DNA of 64,000 nucleotides from Apostichopus japonicus (GCF_037975245.1 NC_092564.1:16696984-16760983), one strand, 5' to 3'; counted from the stretch's first letter, positions 59,401 through 61,820 are shown. Made by a program: numbers and translations. Notes: generated from the letters alone by a model not told the origin.

Positions 59401-61334
59401 ACTAACTATCTTGACAATTTAACAATCTTTGGACATGCTTGTATTGTGTGGGTGGTTGTCGGAAGATGTTGCATCACAGGCCTATAGCTGGATAACCTTT
59501 ATTGATTTCATCTCTGACAGGATGCTATTGCTAATGCTGATCTGTCCGGCGTTGGCTGTGGTAAATATTTGCACGTCTGCGCCCGTATCAAGAAGGGTGA
59601 AGCCAATCCCGATTTTGAACTCTTGGACGAAGGCGTCCCCTCGACCACCGGATGTTCTCCAGTAACCTGCGGGGGTGAGTCAAACTTAAAGAGATGACTG
59701 CATTTGGCAAATAATTTTAACAGAATAGAATAACTTTTAATATTGCTCTTTATGCTATTAACACTGAATGAATCAAAAATGATTTTAATGCTCAGGCTTC
59801 ATGGCCATTAAAGCTGCTAACATCATCACTTATAGCCCTGCCCCACCATTCCACATAATGATCTCAAATATGAATTTGGAGGTAGTCTCCTGCCAACCAC
59901 CCCCTTGCCCCCCCCAAAAAAAATGAATTTGGTAATTGCATAATGGTCACCACCATAAAATGATATAATGTCAATTACTTACCCACTTTTTTCTTGGGGG
60001 GGGGGGGGAAGGAGGAAAAGACATTTAAATAGACCTAAAAAAAAAAAGGGAAAAAAATATATAAAGTACAACATTTGTCATGTTTTAATACAGAAGCACC
60101 TCAGGAGACTCCTCACATCACCCCTACGGCCATATCAGTCGTCACCCTTCCGAGGAGAGACACTCTGTCAGTTACCGTCGGAGAGGTCAATAACATAAGA
60201 CTGGACGTGAGCGTGGATTTTGACCCCTCGGATACGGACGACGTCTCCGGTACCAATAACTGGCGAATCATCGTCTGGTTCTCTAACGAGGGTAACGGCG
60301 TCTCAGGCTCACGCATAGCAGAGACGGAGGACACCCTCACGACACAACAGAAAAATCAACCTCTCACTGCTCCGGGACCTCTGAGGTTCCAGGTATTAAA
60401 AAAATATCTCATAAATCAAAGAAGAAAACAAAACCAAGAAAAGAGCAGATCAAATTTCACCTAACGCTTTGGGCTTAACTGGTTGTCATAACGACAGATT
60501 AAAGGAGACCTGAAAGGGAGAAAAAAATCTTGGTTTGTTCTGACCTCATGGAAATTATATGGTATCTGAGTTATAGGCTGCCAAGTGTTAAAGGTTAATT
60601 CCATGTCCCCCAATTAGACTTATGAACATACACACACAAAGGAGGAGAAATGTGCAATCCTGCACCATGCACTGCCTTCCCCGGCATACCTCTACAACCT
60701 GTCAAAAGTGCCTCAAATGATGAGCCACAAGTGGCAGTGTAAACAGAACAATTTTCAGACATTTTGTCCCCACCATAATGTAAAGATGCGATAATAATTC
60801 AGGCTACTAACTGGCTAAATGCAAGTGGATTTTGCAGTTTGCCAGTAGAAGAAAAGAGGGCACTTGCATTTTTCTGCCAGTAGACATAAAAAAATGTAAA
60901 CATCAATATTAATACAGTGACTGATTAGTGTGGTGGGAACTTTAGCGAGTAGATTTTTAAACACTTTTTATTATTTACCAAGTGGCTGAAATTTTGATAT
61001 TCTTTCCCTTACCATGCTACAATTTTCTTTCTAACAAAAGTGACAATTTCCTGCAACACATTTGATTCTACTTTAGTCGATGCATTTTTCTCTTGTGTCT
61101 TATAACCTGGGTCATATTAGCTGTTATAGTTGTTGTTGTTCTTTTCTTTGTGAGGTTGAAGTTTTCTCACTCTTTAATGCTTTTCAGGGTGTGACAGTCC
61201 GAATGAATGTGGGCAACACTAAGTGTAAGCTGATTAGTTTTGTATGTGCCAGGCTGAAGAAGTTGAACCCAAGCCCTGATTACACTATGACCCCCAAACA
61301 AGTCTCAGGCTGTACACCAGTGGAATGCTCCTAA
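519..61334 (+). CDS. giant secreted protein of 25 tandem two-exon modules (51 coding exons, 3,708 aa predicted)
   Basis: Span of one split gene: join of exon 1 (519-582) and 25 A/B exon pairs listed below as modules 1-25. Summed exons give 11,127 nt, exactly divisible by three, and every junction keeps frame with GT-AG borders. Residues 1-21 form a signal peptide; each module is 141-173 residues. The A half has an invariant Trp (LW) followed, in most modules, by WFSK and a DGSG-like turn. The B half has four Cys (C..KY.YIC, then GC..VTC), likely two disulphides. There is no transmembrane segment after the signal peptide, so it is predicted to be secreted, perhaps an extracellular matrix, coelomic or coat protein; that role is inference. 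I do not recognise the domain as Ig, FN3, CUB, Sushi, HYR or EGF. No internal stop, poly(A) site or certain second start separates the modules, but splitting into two or more genes cannot be excluded without transcripts. Confidence 0.78.
2320..2400. repeat. 16-bp tandem repeat, about five copies
   Basis: The unit ACTTGATGGAGCACGT recurs head to tail with single-base changes, starting with degenerate copies near 2320 and ending at ACTTGATACC. It lies in intron 1 and no function is implied. Confidence 0.7.
2768..2822. promoter_or_regulatory. two palindromic CRE octamers TGACGTCA, 47 bp apart
   Basis: Exact TGACGTCA occurs at 2768-2775 and 2815-2822, each inside a partly duplicated context (ATGACGTCA followed by GATGATC). 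The octamer is the consensus site for CREB/ATF bZIP factors. Two perfect copies in intron 1 could be an enhancer element or simply a local duplication. Confidence 0.25.
3083..3201. repeat. 14-bp GC-rich satellite (CGCGCGATCGTGCA), about eight copies
   Basis: A near-perfect head-to-tail array of CGCGCGATCGTGCA within otherwise AT-rich intron 1, with one short interruption near 3178. The unit combines CGCGCG with the palindromes CGATCG and TGCA, so it is rich in CpG, GATC sites and alternating purine-pyrimidine DNA. Reading through it gives a false ORF made of Arg/Ala/Ser/His repeats. Confidence 0.85.
5003..5330. mobile_element. non-autonomous DNA transposon with TATGG ends and 6-bp TSD
   Basis: The element is 5009-5324 (316 bp). 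It opens TATGGCAAGCC and closes with the reverse complement; the inverted termini extend about 37 bp (5009-5046 and 5287-5324). Direct copies of AGACCG lie immediately outside (5003-5008 and 5325-5330), which fits a 6-bp target-site duplication. A second, inner inverted pair (AAGTTGGCCTAACG and its relative near 5265) sits between the arms. It has no coding capacity. Superfamily is unassigned; compare the larger foldback at 8187-9830, whose ends match at 9 of 11 positions. Confidence 0.7.
6184..6619 (+). mobile_element. hAT-type MITE, copy 1
   Basis: The element is 6192-6611 (420 bp), starting CAGTGGCCGAGC and ending GCTCCGCCACTG. Flanking octamers TATATCAT (6184-6191) and TATGTCAT (6612-6619) match at 7 of 8 positions. 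An 8-bp duplication with CA..TG ends is the signature of the hAT superfamily. Internal sequence (CGTCCATACAGTCAGGGGG near the left, GCGCCAACCTGTGGTGGCGC near the right) is shared with the copies at 9866 and 48794. No transposase is present. This copy carries an extra 66-bp palindrome. Confidence 0.85.
6401..6466. repeat. perfect 66-bp palindrome inside the hAT MITE
   Basis: 33 bases (6401-6433) are followed at once by their exact reverse complement (6434-6466), centred on AGATCT with no spacer. The other two MITE copies hold only a single arm of this sequence (GCAAATTAGCAAGGC...), so the palindrome arose by an inverted duplication in this copy. Confidence 0.9.
8181..9836. mobile_element. 1.6-kb foldback element with TATGG ends and 6-bp TSD
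   Basis: Long inverted arms, 8187-8677 and 9283-9830, flank a spacer of about 605 bp. The ends are TATGGAACGCC and its reverse complement. GGAATC lies directly outside both ends (8181-8186 and 9831-9836), consistent with a 6-bp target duplication. Each arm carries an internal array based on TACTACTACTAATTCGAAG and a block with GTACTACATCTAAAATGTCG; the right arm has at least one extra unit. Short ORFs in the arms, rich in Thr and Cys, are translations of this array. The arms could form a very long hairpin in RNA or DNA. No transposase was seen in the spacer. Confidence 0.8.
9858..10211 (+). mobile_element. hAT-type MITE, copy 2
   Basis: The element is 9866-10203 (338 bp), starting CAGAAGCGGAGC and ending GCTCTGCCACTG, flanked by perfect octamers CTTCAGAG (9858-9865 and 10204-10211). 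The body is colinear with copies 1 and 3 but shorter in the middle. It sits about 30 bp beyond the foldback element and about 110 bp before exon 2, so it is close to the branch-point region of intron 1. Confidence 0.88.
10321..11404 (+). CDS. module 1 (exons 2-3), divergent N-terminal class
   Basis: Exon 2 is 10321-10552 (phase 1 in, 2 out) and exon 3 is 11190-11404 (2 in, 1 out); residues about 22-170. The A part has the invariant Trp in [10 protein letters not shown], without the WFSK seen later, and one N-glycosylation sequon (NVT). The B part has four Cys: GC, HLC, SC and RC. The A/B intron lies about 40 codons earlier than in later modules, so exon 3 also carries the strand [16 protein letters not shown]. 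An alternative acceptor at 11136 would meet a stop within five codons, so 11189 was chosen. Confidence 0.72.
12188..13376 (+). CDS. module 2 (exons 4-5), with poly-Ser/Gly linker
   Basis: Exon 4 is 12188-12587 (phase 1 to 2) and exon 5 is 13258-13376 (2 to 1); residues about 171-343. Exon 4 is the longest A exon because it opens with a Gly-rich linker and 14 consecutive Ser, mostly encoded by an AGT/AGC run at 12211-12252, then [11 protein letters not shown]. The Trp motif is [10 protein letters not shown] with NPEGSG. The intron falls after GCTE, so the first Cys is in exon 4 and the other three (HLC, SC, DC) are in exon 5. The Ser run is probably length-variable between individuals. Confidence 0.75.
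14352..15528 (+). CDS. module 3 (exons 6-7), two-cysteine class
   Basis: Exon 6 is 14352-14652 (phase 1 to 2) and exon 7 is 15392-15528 (2 to 1); residues about 344-489. The Trp motif is [17 protein letters not shown]. The B half reads [17 protein letters not shown] and later ISCSEF: it keeps Cys 2 and 3 of the usual four and has lost 1 and 4. The A/B intron sits one residue before the DLN motif, in phase 2, as in modules 4 and 5. The first intron of the module contains a TTAA-type MITE (14751-15122). Confidence 0.78.
14751..15122 (+). mobile_element. ~370-bp MITE flanked by TTAA, copy 1
   Basis: TTAA at both ends (14751-14754, 15119-15122). The left end reads AGGGTGTGAAGACTCGC and the right end, inverted, AGGCATTGAAGACTCGC, so the termini are imperfect inverted repeats of about 20 bp. 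The body is shared with 25163-25533 and 38939-39308 (opposite orientation) and 29651-30020 (same orientation). TTAA duplications are typical of piggyBac-like or Kolobok elements; which of these applies is not decided. Confidence 0.8.
16216..16246. repeat. TTTAG pentanucleotide microsatellite
   Basis: Five to six head-to-tail copies of TTTAG (reading TAGTTTAGTTTAG...) in the intron before module 4. No function is implied. Confidence 0.75.
17132..18437 (+). CDS. module 4 (exons 8-9), two-cysteine class
   Basis: Exon 8 is 17132-17417 (phase 1 to 2) and exon 9 is 18274-18437 (2 to 1); residues about 490-639. The Trp motif is [17 protein letters not shown]. The B half reads [17 protein letters not shown], then [16 protein letters not shown]; only Cys 2 and 3 remain. 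The close match to module 5 in both halves ([19 protein letters not shown]) points to a recent local duplication of these two modules. An acidic, Pro-containing tail leads into module 5. Confidence 0.82.
18867..20232 (+). CDS. module 5 (exons 10-11), two-cysteine class
   Basis: Exon 10 is 18867-19149 (phase 1 to 2) and exon 11 is 20084-20232 (2 to 1); residues about 640-783. The Trp motif is [17 protein letters not shown]. The B half reads [17 protein letters not shown] and [13 protein letters not shown]; Cys 1 and 4 are absent. The A half is very acidic. This is the last module with a phase-2 A/B intron; from module 6 on the intron is phase 0 and about seven codons further upstream. Confidence 0.82.
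19155..19515. repeat. possible inverted-repeat element in the module 5 intron
   Basis: CG-containing motifs GGTCACATCTGCGCGAT (about 19164) and GATTCAACTCGCAA (about 19190) recur inverted near 19434-19453 and 19498-19511. This suggests a decayed inverted-repeat element. Ends and target duplication are not clear to me. Confidence 0.3.
20872..21050. repeat. 49-bp tandem repeat, about 3.6 copies
   Basis: TGGTATGGAATGGACCATTA recurs at 20873, 20922, 20971 and 21020, exactly 49 bp apart, with few changes. The array ends about 40 bp before the acceptor of module 6 and each unit includes the string CAGGTAAG, a perfect splice-donor consensus. Confidence 0.85.
21090..23883 (+). CDS. module 6 (exons 12-13), transitional class
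   Basis: Exon 12 is 21090-21370 (phase 1 to 0) and exon 13 is 23727-23883 (0 to 1); residues about 784-929. The Trp motif is [17 protein letters not shown]: the second Trp appears here for the first time, though not yet as WFSK. The B half has the full set of four Cys (SKC, YLC, VGC, LTC) and CAEIKK, like the later alpha modules. The 2.36-kb A/B intron holds degenerate ~60-bp repeats (21740-22150) and a terminal-inverted-repeat element (22511-22884). Confidence 0.8.
22503..22892. mobile_element. putative hAT-like MITE with 8-bp TSD (one mismatch)
   Basis: The element is about 22511-22884. Ends AGGGATGTGCCCA and TGGGCACACCCCT are inverted copies with one mismatch. Flanks AGTCATAC and GGTCATAC agree at 7 of 8 bases. 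A GC-rich hairpin (GGGCGGGGCCGCCC type, about 22835-22870) lies at the right end. Single copy in the window; no coding sequence. Confidence 0.5.
24797..26307 (+). CDS. module 7 (exons 14-15), transitional class
   Basis: Exon 14 is 24797-25074 (phase 1 to 0, donor GTACGA, weaker than usual) and exon 15 is 26154-26307 (0 to 1); residues about 930-1073. The Trp motif is [17 protein letters not shown], the most divergent turn among all modules. The B half reads [21 protein letters not shown] and GCAPVKC, with four Cys; it is Lys-rich where other modules are mixed. A TTAA MITE (25163-25533) lies in the A/B intron. Confidence 0.78.
25163..25533 (-). mobile_element. ~370-bp MITE flanked by TTAA, copy 2 (inverted)
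   Basis: TTAA at 25163-25166 and 25530-25533. It begins AGGCATTGAAGACTCGCCCC and ends in the inverse of the GTGTGAAGACTCGCG end, so it is in the opposite orientation to the copy at 14751. The sequence is colinear throughout. Confidence 0.8.
25850..25993. repeat. tandem duplication of ~70 bp with CA-rich core
   Basis: Two consecutive imperfect copies of a segment with a C-rich start, a CACACACATACA core and ATCTACATCTCAAAAG (second copy ATCTGCATCTCAGAAG). It lies in the polypyrimidine-rich end of the module 7 A/B intron. Confidence 0.65.
26873..27606 (+). CDS. module 8 (exons 16-17), alpha subtype; start of the alternating array
   Basis: Exon 16 is 26873-27144 (phase 1 to 0) and exon 17 is 27450-27606 (0 to 1); residues about 1074-1216. 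First module with the canonical [10 protein letters not shown] turn (Trp motif [11 protein letters not shown]). The linker is acidic (GEEEEPP). B half: [20 protein letters not shown], then [11 protein letters not shown]. The diagnostic alpha residue is Glu after the second Cys (CAE). Upstream of exon 16 the frame stays open and includes an ATG at 26719 followed by a hydrophobic stretch (see findings). Confidence 0.87.
28261..28538 (+). CDS. module 9 A exon (exon 18), beta subtype
   Basis: Exon 18, 28261-28538 (phase 1 to 0), is the A half of module 9; residues about 1217-1309. It carries the beta signature: [19 protein letters not shown], then [16 protein letters not shown], then [11 protein letters not shown]. 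The beta insertion (TT.SDVAG) before the Trp and the closing PVDF block separate it from the alpha modules on either side. It pairs with exon 19 at 29238. Confidence 0.9.
29238..29385 (+). CDS. module 9 B exon (exon 19), beta subtype
   Basis: Exon 19, 29238-29385 (phase 0 to 1), is the shorter 148-nt B form shared by modules 9, 11 and 13. It reads [20 protein letters not shown], then CARIRRD, and ends GCAPVTCEG. Arg after the second Cys (CAR) is the beta marker. All four Cys are present. Residues about 1309-1358. Confidence 0.9.
29651..30020 (+). mobile_element. ~370-bp MITE flanked by TTAA, copy 3
   Basis: TTAA at 29651-29654; the right boundary is mutated (CCTCAA near 30020). Same orientation as copy 1 and colinear with it (CAGCTGCGGTCGATACCCAC and GGCGAGTCTTCAATGCC blocks). 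It lies in the intron between modules 9 and 10. Confidence 0.78.
30287..31803 (+). CDS. module 10 (exons 20-21), alpha subtype with Pro-rich linker
   Basis: Exon 20 is 30287-30645 (phase 1 to 0) and exon 21 is 31647-31803 (0 to 1); residues about 1359-1530. Exon 20 opens with a Pro-rich spacer of about 35 residues ([28 protein letters not shown]), the longest inter-module linker after module 2. Then [18 protein letters not shown] half: [20 protein letters not shown], then CGEIRKN and VGCAKVTC. A second acceptor at 30295 also keeps frame, so the first few linker residues are uncertain. Confidence 0.85.
32255..33426 (+). CDS. module 11 (exons 22-23), beta subtype
   Basis: Exon 22 is 32255-32535 (phase 1 to 0) and exon 23 is 33279-33426 (0 to 1); residues about 1531-1673. 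[20 protein letters not shown], then [19 protein letters not shown], then [10 protein letters not shown] half: [20 protein letters not shown], then [17 protein letters not shown] and [10 protein letters not shown]: Val-Ile replaces the usual Val-Thr before the last Cys. Very similar to modules 9 and 13, both 148-nt B exons. Confidence 0.9.
33718..34215. repeat. tandem repeat of ~175-196 bp, about 2.7 copies
   Basis: A block starting TAAAATACAATAGCTCCC recurs at about 33721, 33896 and 34092. It contains CATATCTGCAGATCTGAATT and TATATCTACAGAGGATATG. One copy lacks about 20 bp, which explains the two periods. It lies in the intron between modules 11 and 12. Confidence 0.85.
34570..34626. repeat. 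(TA)n microsatellite
   Basis: An uninterrupted TA run of about 34 bases, then imperfect TA/TATT. Similar TA tracts occur at 13412-13443, 41279-41350, 41399-41437 and 54294-54440. Confidence 0.9.
34771..35620 (+). CDS. module 12 (exons 24-25), alpha subtype
   Basis: Exon 24 is 34771-35075 (phase 1 to 0) and exon 25 is 35464-35620 (0 to 1); residues about 1674-1827. Acidic linker ([15 protein letters not shown]), then [20 protein letters not shown], then [19 protein letters not shown] half: [20 protein letters not shown], then [13 protein letters not shown] and [14 protein letters not shown]. The nucleotide sequence over [18 protein letters not shown] is very close to that of module 14, suggesting recent duplication or gene conversion. 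Confidence 0.9.
36262..37863 (+). CDS. module 13 (exons 26-27), beta subtype
   Basis: Exon 26 is 36262-36542 (phase 1 to 0) and exon 27 is 37716-37863 (0 to 1); residues about 1828-1970. [20 protein letters not shown], then [20 protein letters not shown], then [12 protein letters not shown] half: [20 protein letters not shown], then [17 protein letters not shown] and TGCAPVTCK. Third member of the 9/11/13 group with a 148-nt B exon. Confidence 0.9.
38637..39894 (+). CDS. module 14 (exons 28-29), alpha subtype
   Basis: Exon 28 is 38637-38914 (phase 1 to 0) and exon 29 is 39735-39894 (0 to 1); residues about 1971-2116. [20 protein letters not shown], then [18 protein letters not shown], then a Lys/Arg-rich segment ([17 protein letters not shown]). 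B half is the longest of modules 3-25 apart from module 4 (160 nt): [20 protein letters not shown], then [13 protein letters not shown] and [22 protein letters not shown] (38939-39308) begins only 25 bp after the exon 28 donor. Confidence 0.9.
38939..39308 (-). mobile_element. ~370-bp MITE flanked by TTAA, copy 4 (inverted)
   Basis: TTAA at 38939-38942 and 39305-39308. Orientation as copy 2, opposite to copies 1 and 3; colinear over its whole length. It starts about 25 bp inside the intron after exon 28, a tight insertion that left the splice donor intact. Confidence 0.82.
40725..42069 (+). CDS. module 15 (exons 30-31), beta subtype
   Basis: Exon 30 is 40725-41005 (phase 1 to 0) and exon 31 is 41913-42069 (0 to 1); residues about 2117-2262. 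[20 protein letters not shown], then [20 protein letters not shown], then [13 protein letters not shown] half: [20 protein letters not shown], then [18 protein letters not shown] and TGCAPATC; here Ala replaces Val before the Thr-Cys. From this module on beta B exons are 157 nt or close to it, carrying three extra residues (as in KSRDAITGC). Confidence 0.9.
41255..41437. repeat. (CA)n then (TA)n microsatellites
   Basis: A CACACA run (about 41255-41278) passes into imperfect TA repeats to about 41350, then a second TA run covers 41399-41437. It lies in the A/B intron of module 15. Confidence 0.88.
42609..44039 (+). CDS. module 16 (exons 32-33), alpha subtype
   Basis: Exon 32 is 42609-42910 (phase 1 to 0) and exon 33 is 43883-44039 (0 to 1, donor GTTTGT); residues about 2263-2415. 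The linker is strongly acidic ([15 protein letters not shown]). Then [20 protein letters not shown] and [19 protein letters not shown] half: [20 protein letters not shown], then [18 protein letters not shown] and [11 protein letters not shown]. Nearest relatives are modules 12 and 14. Confidence 0.9.
43467..43858. repeat. 26-bp tandem repeat with a duplicated ~150-bp block
   Basis: ATTAGCTCATTGGAAATAGT plus CCAGGT repeats several times, some copies shortened or altered (GTTGG, GTGCAG). A preceding block (GAGCAGTACGAATATCCTGT onwards) is present twice, about 150 bp apart. The array ends some 25 bp before the exon 33 acceptor region. Confidence 0.8.
45054..45670 (+). CDS. module 17 (exons 34-35), beta subtype
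   Basis: Exon 34 is 45054-45331 (phase 1 to 0) and exon 35 is 45514-45670 (0 to 1); residues about 2416-2560. [20 protein letters not shown], then [20 protein letters not shown], then [13 protein letters not shown] half: [20 protein letters not shown], then [18 protein letters not shown] and VGCAPVTC. The A/B intron (182 bp) is the shortest in the gene. Upstream AGs at 45004 and 45016 were rejected because they give a stop or the wrong frame. Confidence 0.9.
46233..47358 (+). CDS. module 18 (exons 36-37), alpha subtype
   Basis: Exon 36 is 46233-46504 (phase 1 to 0, donor GTCAGT) and exon 37 is 47205-47358 (0 to 1); residues about 2561-2702. [20 protein letters not shown], then [17 protein letters not shown]: the Phe of WFSK is Tyr. 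B half: [19 protein letters not shown], then [15 protein letters not shown] and RGCARVTC, with a possible N-glycosylation site (NSS). The Glu after the second Cys (CVE) keeps it in the alpha class. Confidence 0.87.
47820..49634 (+). CDS. module 19 (exons 38-39), beta subtype
   Basis: Exon 38 is 47820-48097 (phase 1 to 0) and exon 39 is 49478-49634 (0 to 1); residues about 2703-2847. [20 protein letters not shown], then [20 protein letters not shown], then [13 protein letters not shown] half: [20 protein letters not shown], then [18 protein letters not shown] and SGCAPVTC. The 1.38-kb A/B intron is mostly a nested transposon (48386-49446), which ends only 31 bp before exon 39. Confidence 0.9.
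48378..49454. mobile_element. ~1.06-kb hAT-like element with internal 85-bp tandem repeats
   Basis: The element is 48386-49446. Ends CATAGGCATAGGAG and, inverted, CATAGGCGTAGGAG (one mismatch). Perfect 8-bp flanks TCCTTAAT (48378-48385 and 49447-49454) mark a target duplication. The left part is an array of 85-bp units (GGGCACCTACTGAAAGAATA recurring, e.g. 48615 and 48700) from about 48428 to 48793. A separate hAT MITE has landed in this array (48794-49153), which then resumes. The right end has a GC-rich palindrome (CGCGCGGAGCGCGCG near 49361). No transposase ORF. Confidence 0.82.
48786..49161 (+). mobile_element. hAT-type MITE, copy 3, nested in the larger element
   Basis: The element is 48794-49153 (360 bp), starting CAGTGGCGGAG and ending GCTCCGCCACTG, flanked by perfect octamers GCACCTAC (48786-48793 and 49154-49161). 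The duplicated octamer is part of the host 85-bp repeat, which proves insertion into that array. The body is colinear with copies 1 and 2. Confidence 0.92.
49768..50275. repeat. 136-bp tandem repeat, about 3.7 copies
   Basis: GCCAGTGGAT recurs at 49768, 49903, 50039 and 50175, spaced 135-136 bp; later units are nearly identical over CCAGCTGTAGAAGTTAATGT and AATTGGGGATTTGATTTGAT. It lies in the intron between modules 19 and 20. Motifs GGCTAAATGC.AGTGGAT and TGCCAGTAGA recur in single form near 60810-60890 and TGCCAGTAGA at 23272, so the unit derives from a dispersed repeat. Confidence 0.88.
51140..52050 (+). CDS. module 20 (exons 40-41), alpha subtype, divergent
   Basis: Exon 40 is 51140-51414 (phase 1 to 0, donor GTTTGT) and exon 41 is 51894-52050 (0 to 1); residues about 2848-2991. 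Acidic linker (PEEEEEEPL). Trp motif [18 protein letters not shown]: the second Trp is Phe and Ser-Lys is Asn-Lys, the only such loss after module 7. B half: [20 protein letters not shown], then [15 protein letters not shown] and LGCAKTSC. The acceptor (TTGAAAAG) has a weak tract but is the only one that keeps frame. Confidence 0.84.
52210..52878 (+). CDS. module 21 (exons 42-43), beta subtype; end of the alternating array
   Basis: Exon 42 is 52210-52487 (phase 1 to 0) and exon 43 is 52725-52878 (0 to 1); residues about 2992-3135. [19 protein letters not shown], then [20 protein letters not shown], then [13 protein letters not shown] half: [19 protein letters not shown], then [18 protein letters not shown] and TGCAPVEC. 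Val-Glu-Cys replaces Val-Thr-Cys, a change shared with module 25 and resembling the altered endings of 22 and 23. Confidence 0.88.
53723..54921 (+). CDS. module 22 (exons 44-45), C-terminal beta-like class
   Basis: Exon 44 is 53723-53991 (phase 1 to 0) and exon 45 is 54768-54921 (0 to 1); residues about 3136-3276. [20 protein letters not shown], then [20 protein letters not shown]. Beta-like at its start, so the alpha-beta alternation breaks here (21 and 22 are both beta). B half: [19 protein letters not shown], then [18 protein letters not shown] and VGCAEVRC. The last two Cys flank AEVR rather than APVT. Confidence 0.87.
54294..54440. repeat. TA-rich and GA microsatellites
   Basis: A run of TA at about 54294-54320, mixed TATAC/TATG sequence, CTCTCTCT near 54387-54395 and GAGAGAGAGAG near 54421-54434. 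It lies in the A/B intron of module 22. Confidence 0.8.
55160..55383 (-). mobile_element. tRNA-derived SINE, copy 1 (minus strand)
   Basis: Read on the minus strand, it has a Pol III A-box-like TTAGCTCAGTGGTTAACGCC and a perfect B-box GGTTCGAGTC (plus-strand 55320-55329), spaced as in tRNA. The tail matches the copy at 57805 over CAGCTTGCGG, CTTCTTCGCGAG/CTCTTCGCGAG and AGGAGGATCTAAAAT. It lies in the intron between modules 22 and 23. Confidence 0.8.
55752..56852 (+). CDS. module 23 (exons 46-47), C-terminal beta-like class
   Basis: Exon 46 is 55752-56023 (phase 1 to 0, donor GTTAGT) and exon 47 is 56699-56852 (0 to 1); residues about 3277-3418. [19 protein letters not shown], then [21 protein letters not shown] half: [19 protein letters not shown], then [18 protein letters not shown] and SGCAEVQC. 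Clearly paired with module 22 ([14 protein letters not shown]), so 22 and 23 probably arose by single-module duplication, unlike the two-module units before them. Confidence 0.88.
57494..59674 (+). CDS. module 24 (exons 48-49), C-terminal class
   Basis: Exon 48 is 57494-57765 (phase 1 to 0) and exon 49 is 59521-59674 (0 to 1); residues about 3419-3560. [20 protein letters not shown], then [18 protein letters not shown]. The closing block is [11 protein letters not shown], unlike PVDF. B half: [19 protein letters not shown], then [18 protein letters not shown] and TGCSPVTCG. The long A/B intron (1,755 bp) contains a SINE and a 26-bp satellite. Confidence 0.86.
57805..58038 (+). mobile_element. 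tRNA-derived SINE, copy 2 (plus strand) with ACAT tail
   Basis: GTGGTTAACGCCGATGCC follows the tRNA-like pattern, with a perfect B-box GGTTCGAGTC at 57843-57852. The body runs to AGGAGGATCTAAAAT and ends in (ACAT)n at 58019-58038, a simple-repeat tail typical of SINEs. The 5' A-box is only partly kept (GGTGGTTAACGCC). About 215 bp colinear with the inverted copy at 55160-55383. Confidence 0.82.
58777..59040. repeat. 26-bp satellite of GGCATGCATGCATCATAGCC type, about 10 copies
   Basis: Head-to-tail units of GGCATGCATGCATCATAGCC plus TATATA/TATA, the central ones identical, the outer ones with base changes. GCATGCATGC is self-complementary, and so is the GGC...GCC flank, so every unit could form a small hairpin. 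It lies in the module 24 A/B intron. Confidence 0.9.
60094..61334 (+). CDS. module 25 (exons 50-51), last module and stop codon
   Basis: Exon 50 is 60094-60392 (phase 1 to 0) and exon 51 is 61188-61334 (phase 0 to TAA at 61332); residues about 3561-3708. The A half is longer at its front ([20 protein letters not shown]) and has [19 protein letters not shown], with Asn for Lys in WFSK. B half: [19 protein letters not shown], then [13 protein letters not shown] and SGCTPVEC, then Ser and stop: the protein ends one residue after the fourth Cys. There is no C-terminal membrane anchor. Confidence 0.85.
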
Positions 61335-61820
61335 GAGAGGATATCTTAAGGTAAGATAATATTTTTAATCAATTGTAAAATGGTTTTATACTGTTGCGTC
61401 ATATCCTTCAAGTCCTTTCAATGACTTTATGCTGTTTTTTTTCTGTTTTCTCCTTATAAAATTGAAATGATGATATTACCTTGGAAAAAATGGTTCAATT
61501 ATGTGACAGGATGTTATTTTATGTTGGGTTTGTGATCGAAGGACTTTGTTACAACTAAACTGTGATTTCAGTTACGGAGGGGTCCTGATTGCATCAGTGA
61601 AAATTACTGAAAATTAAAGACTGTTTGATGTGATGTCTATGTGACATCACAAATTATGGTGGAATGTACTTATCTCAATCAAATGAACAAATTACAAAAT
61701 TGTATATTTCAGCAACAGAATTAGCTAATAAGATATGTTCCTTGCTATTTGCTCTGTTATACAAATTTTTGAAACTCCAGATTTTTGTCATCCCTTTAAT
61801 AAATATCACATTTTAAGATA
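61335..61820 (+). other. 3'UTR, with a probable UTR intron
   Basis: After the TAA, AAG|GTAAGA at 61351 is a strong donor and TGATTTCAG ending at 61571 is a good acceptor, so a 221-bp intron may be spliced within the 3'UTR; if so the UTR is 61335-61350 plus 61572 to about 61820. An unspliced UTR is equally open without transcripts. A donor only 16 nt after the stop is unlikely to trigger nonsense-mediated decay. Confidence 0.5.
61798..61803 (+). terminator. poly(A) signal AATAAA
   Basis: Canonical AATAAA at 61798-61803, with a GT-rich stretch about 15-60 bp downstream (GATGGTGTG, TTTTTGTTGTTGTCTGTTTG), as expected of a cleavage/polyadenylation site. Cleavage would fall near 61815-61825. Confidence 0.7.

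Noticed and set aside
519-61334. Assignment to hyalin (HYR), Ig, fibronectin III, CUB, Sushi or EGF families
   Set aside because: Cysteine spacing, the invariant LW and the WFSK-DGSG turn do not fit these families as I know them; I prefer no name.
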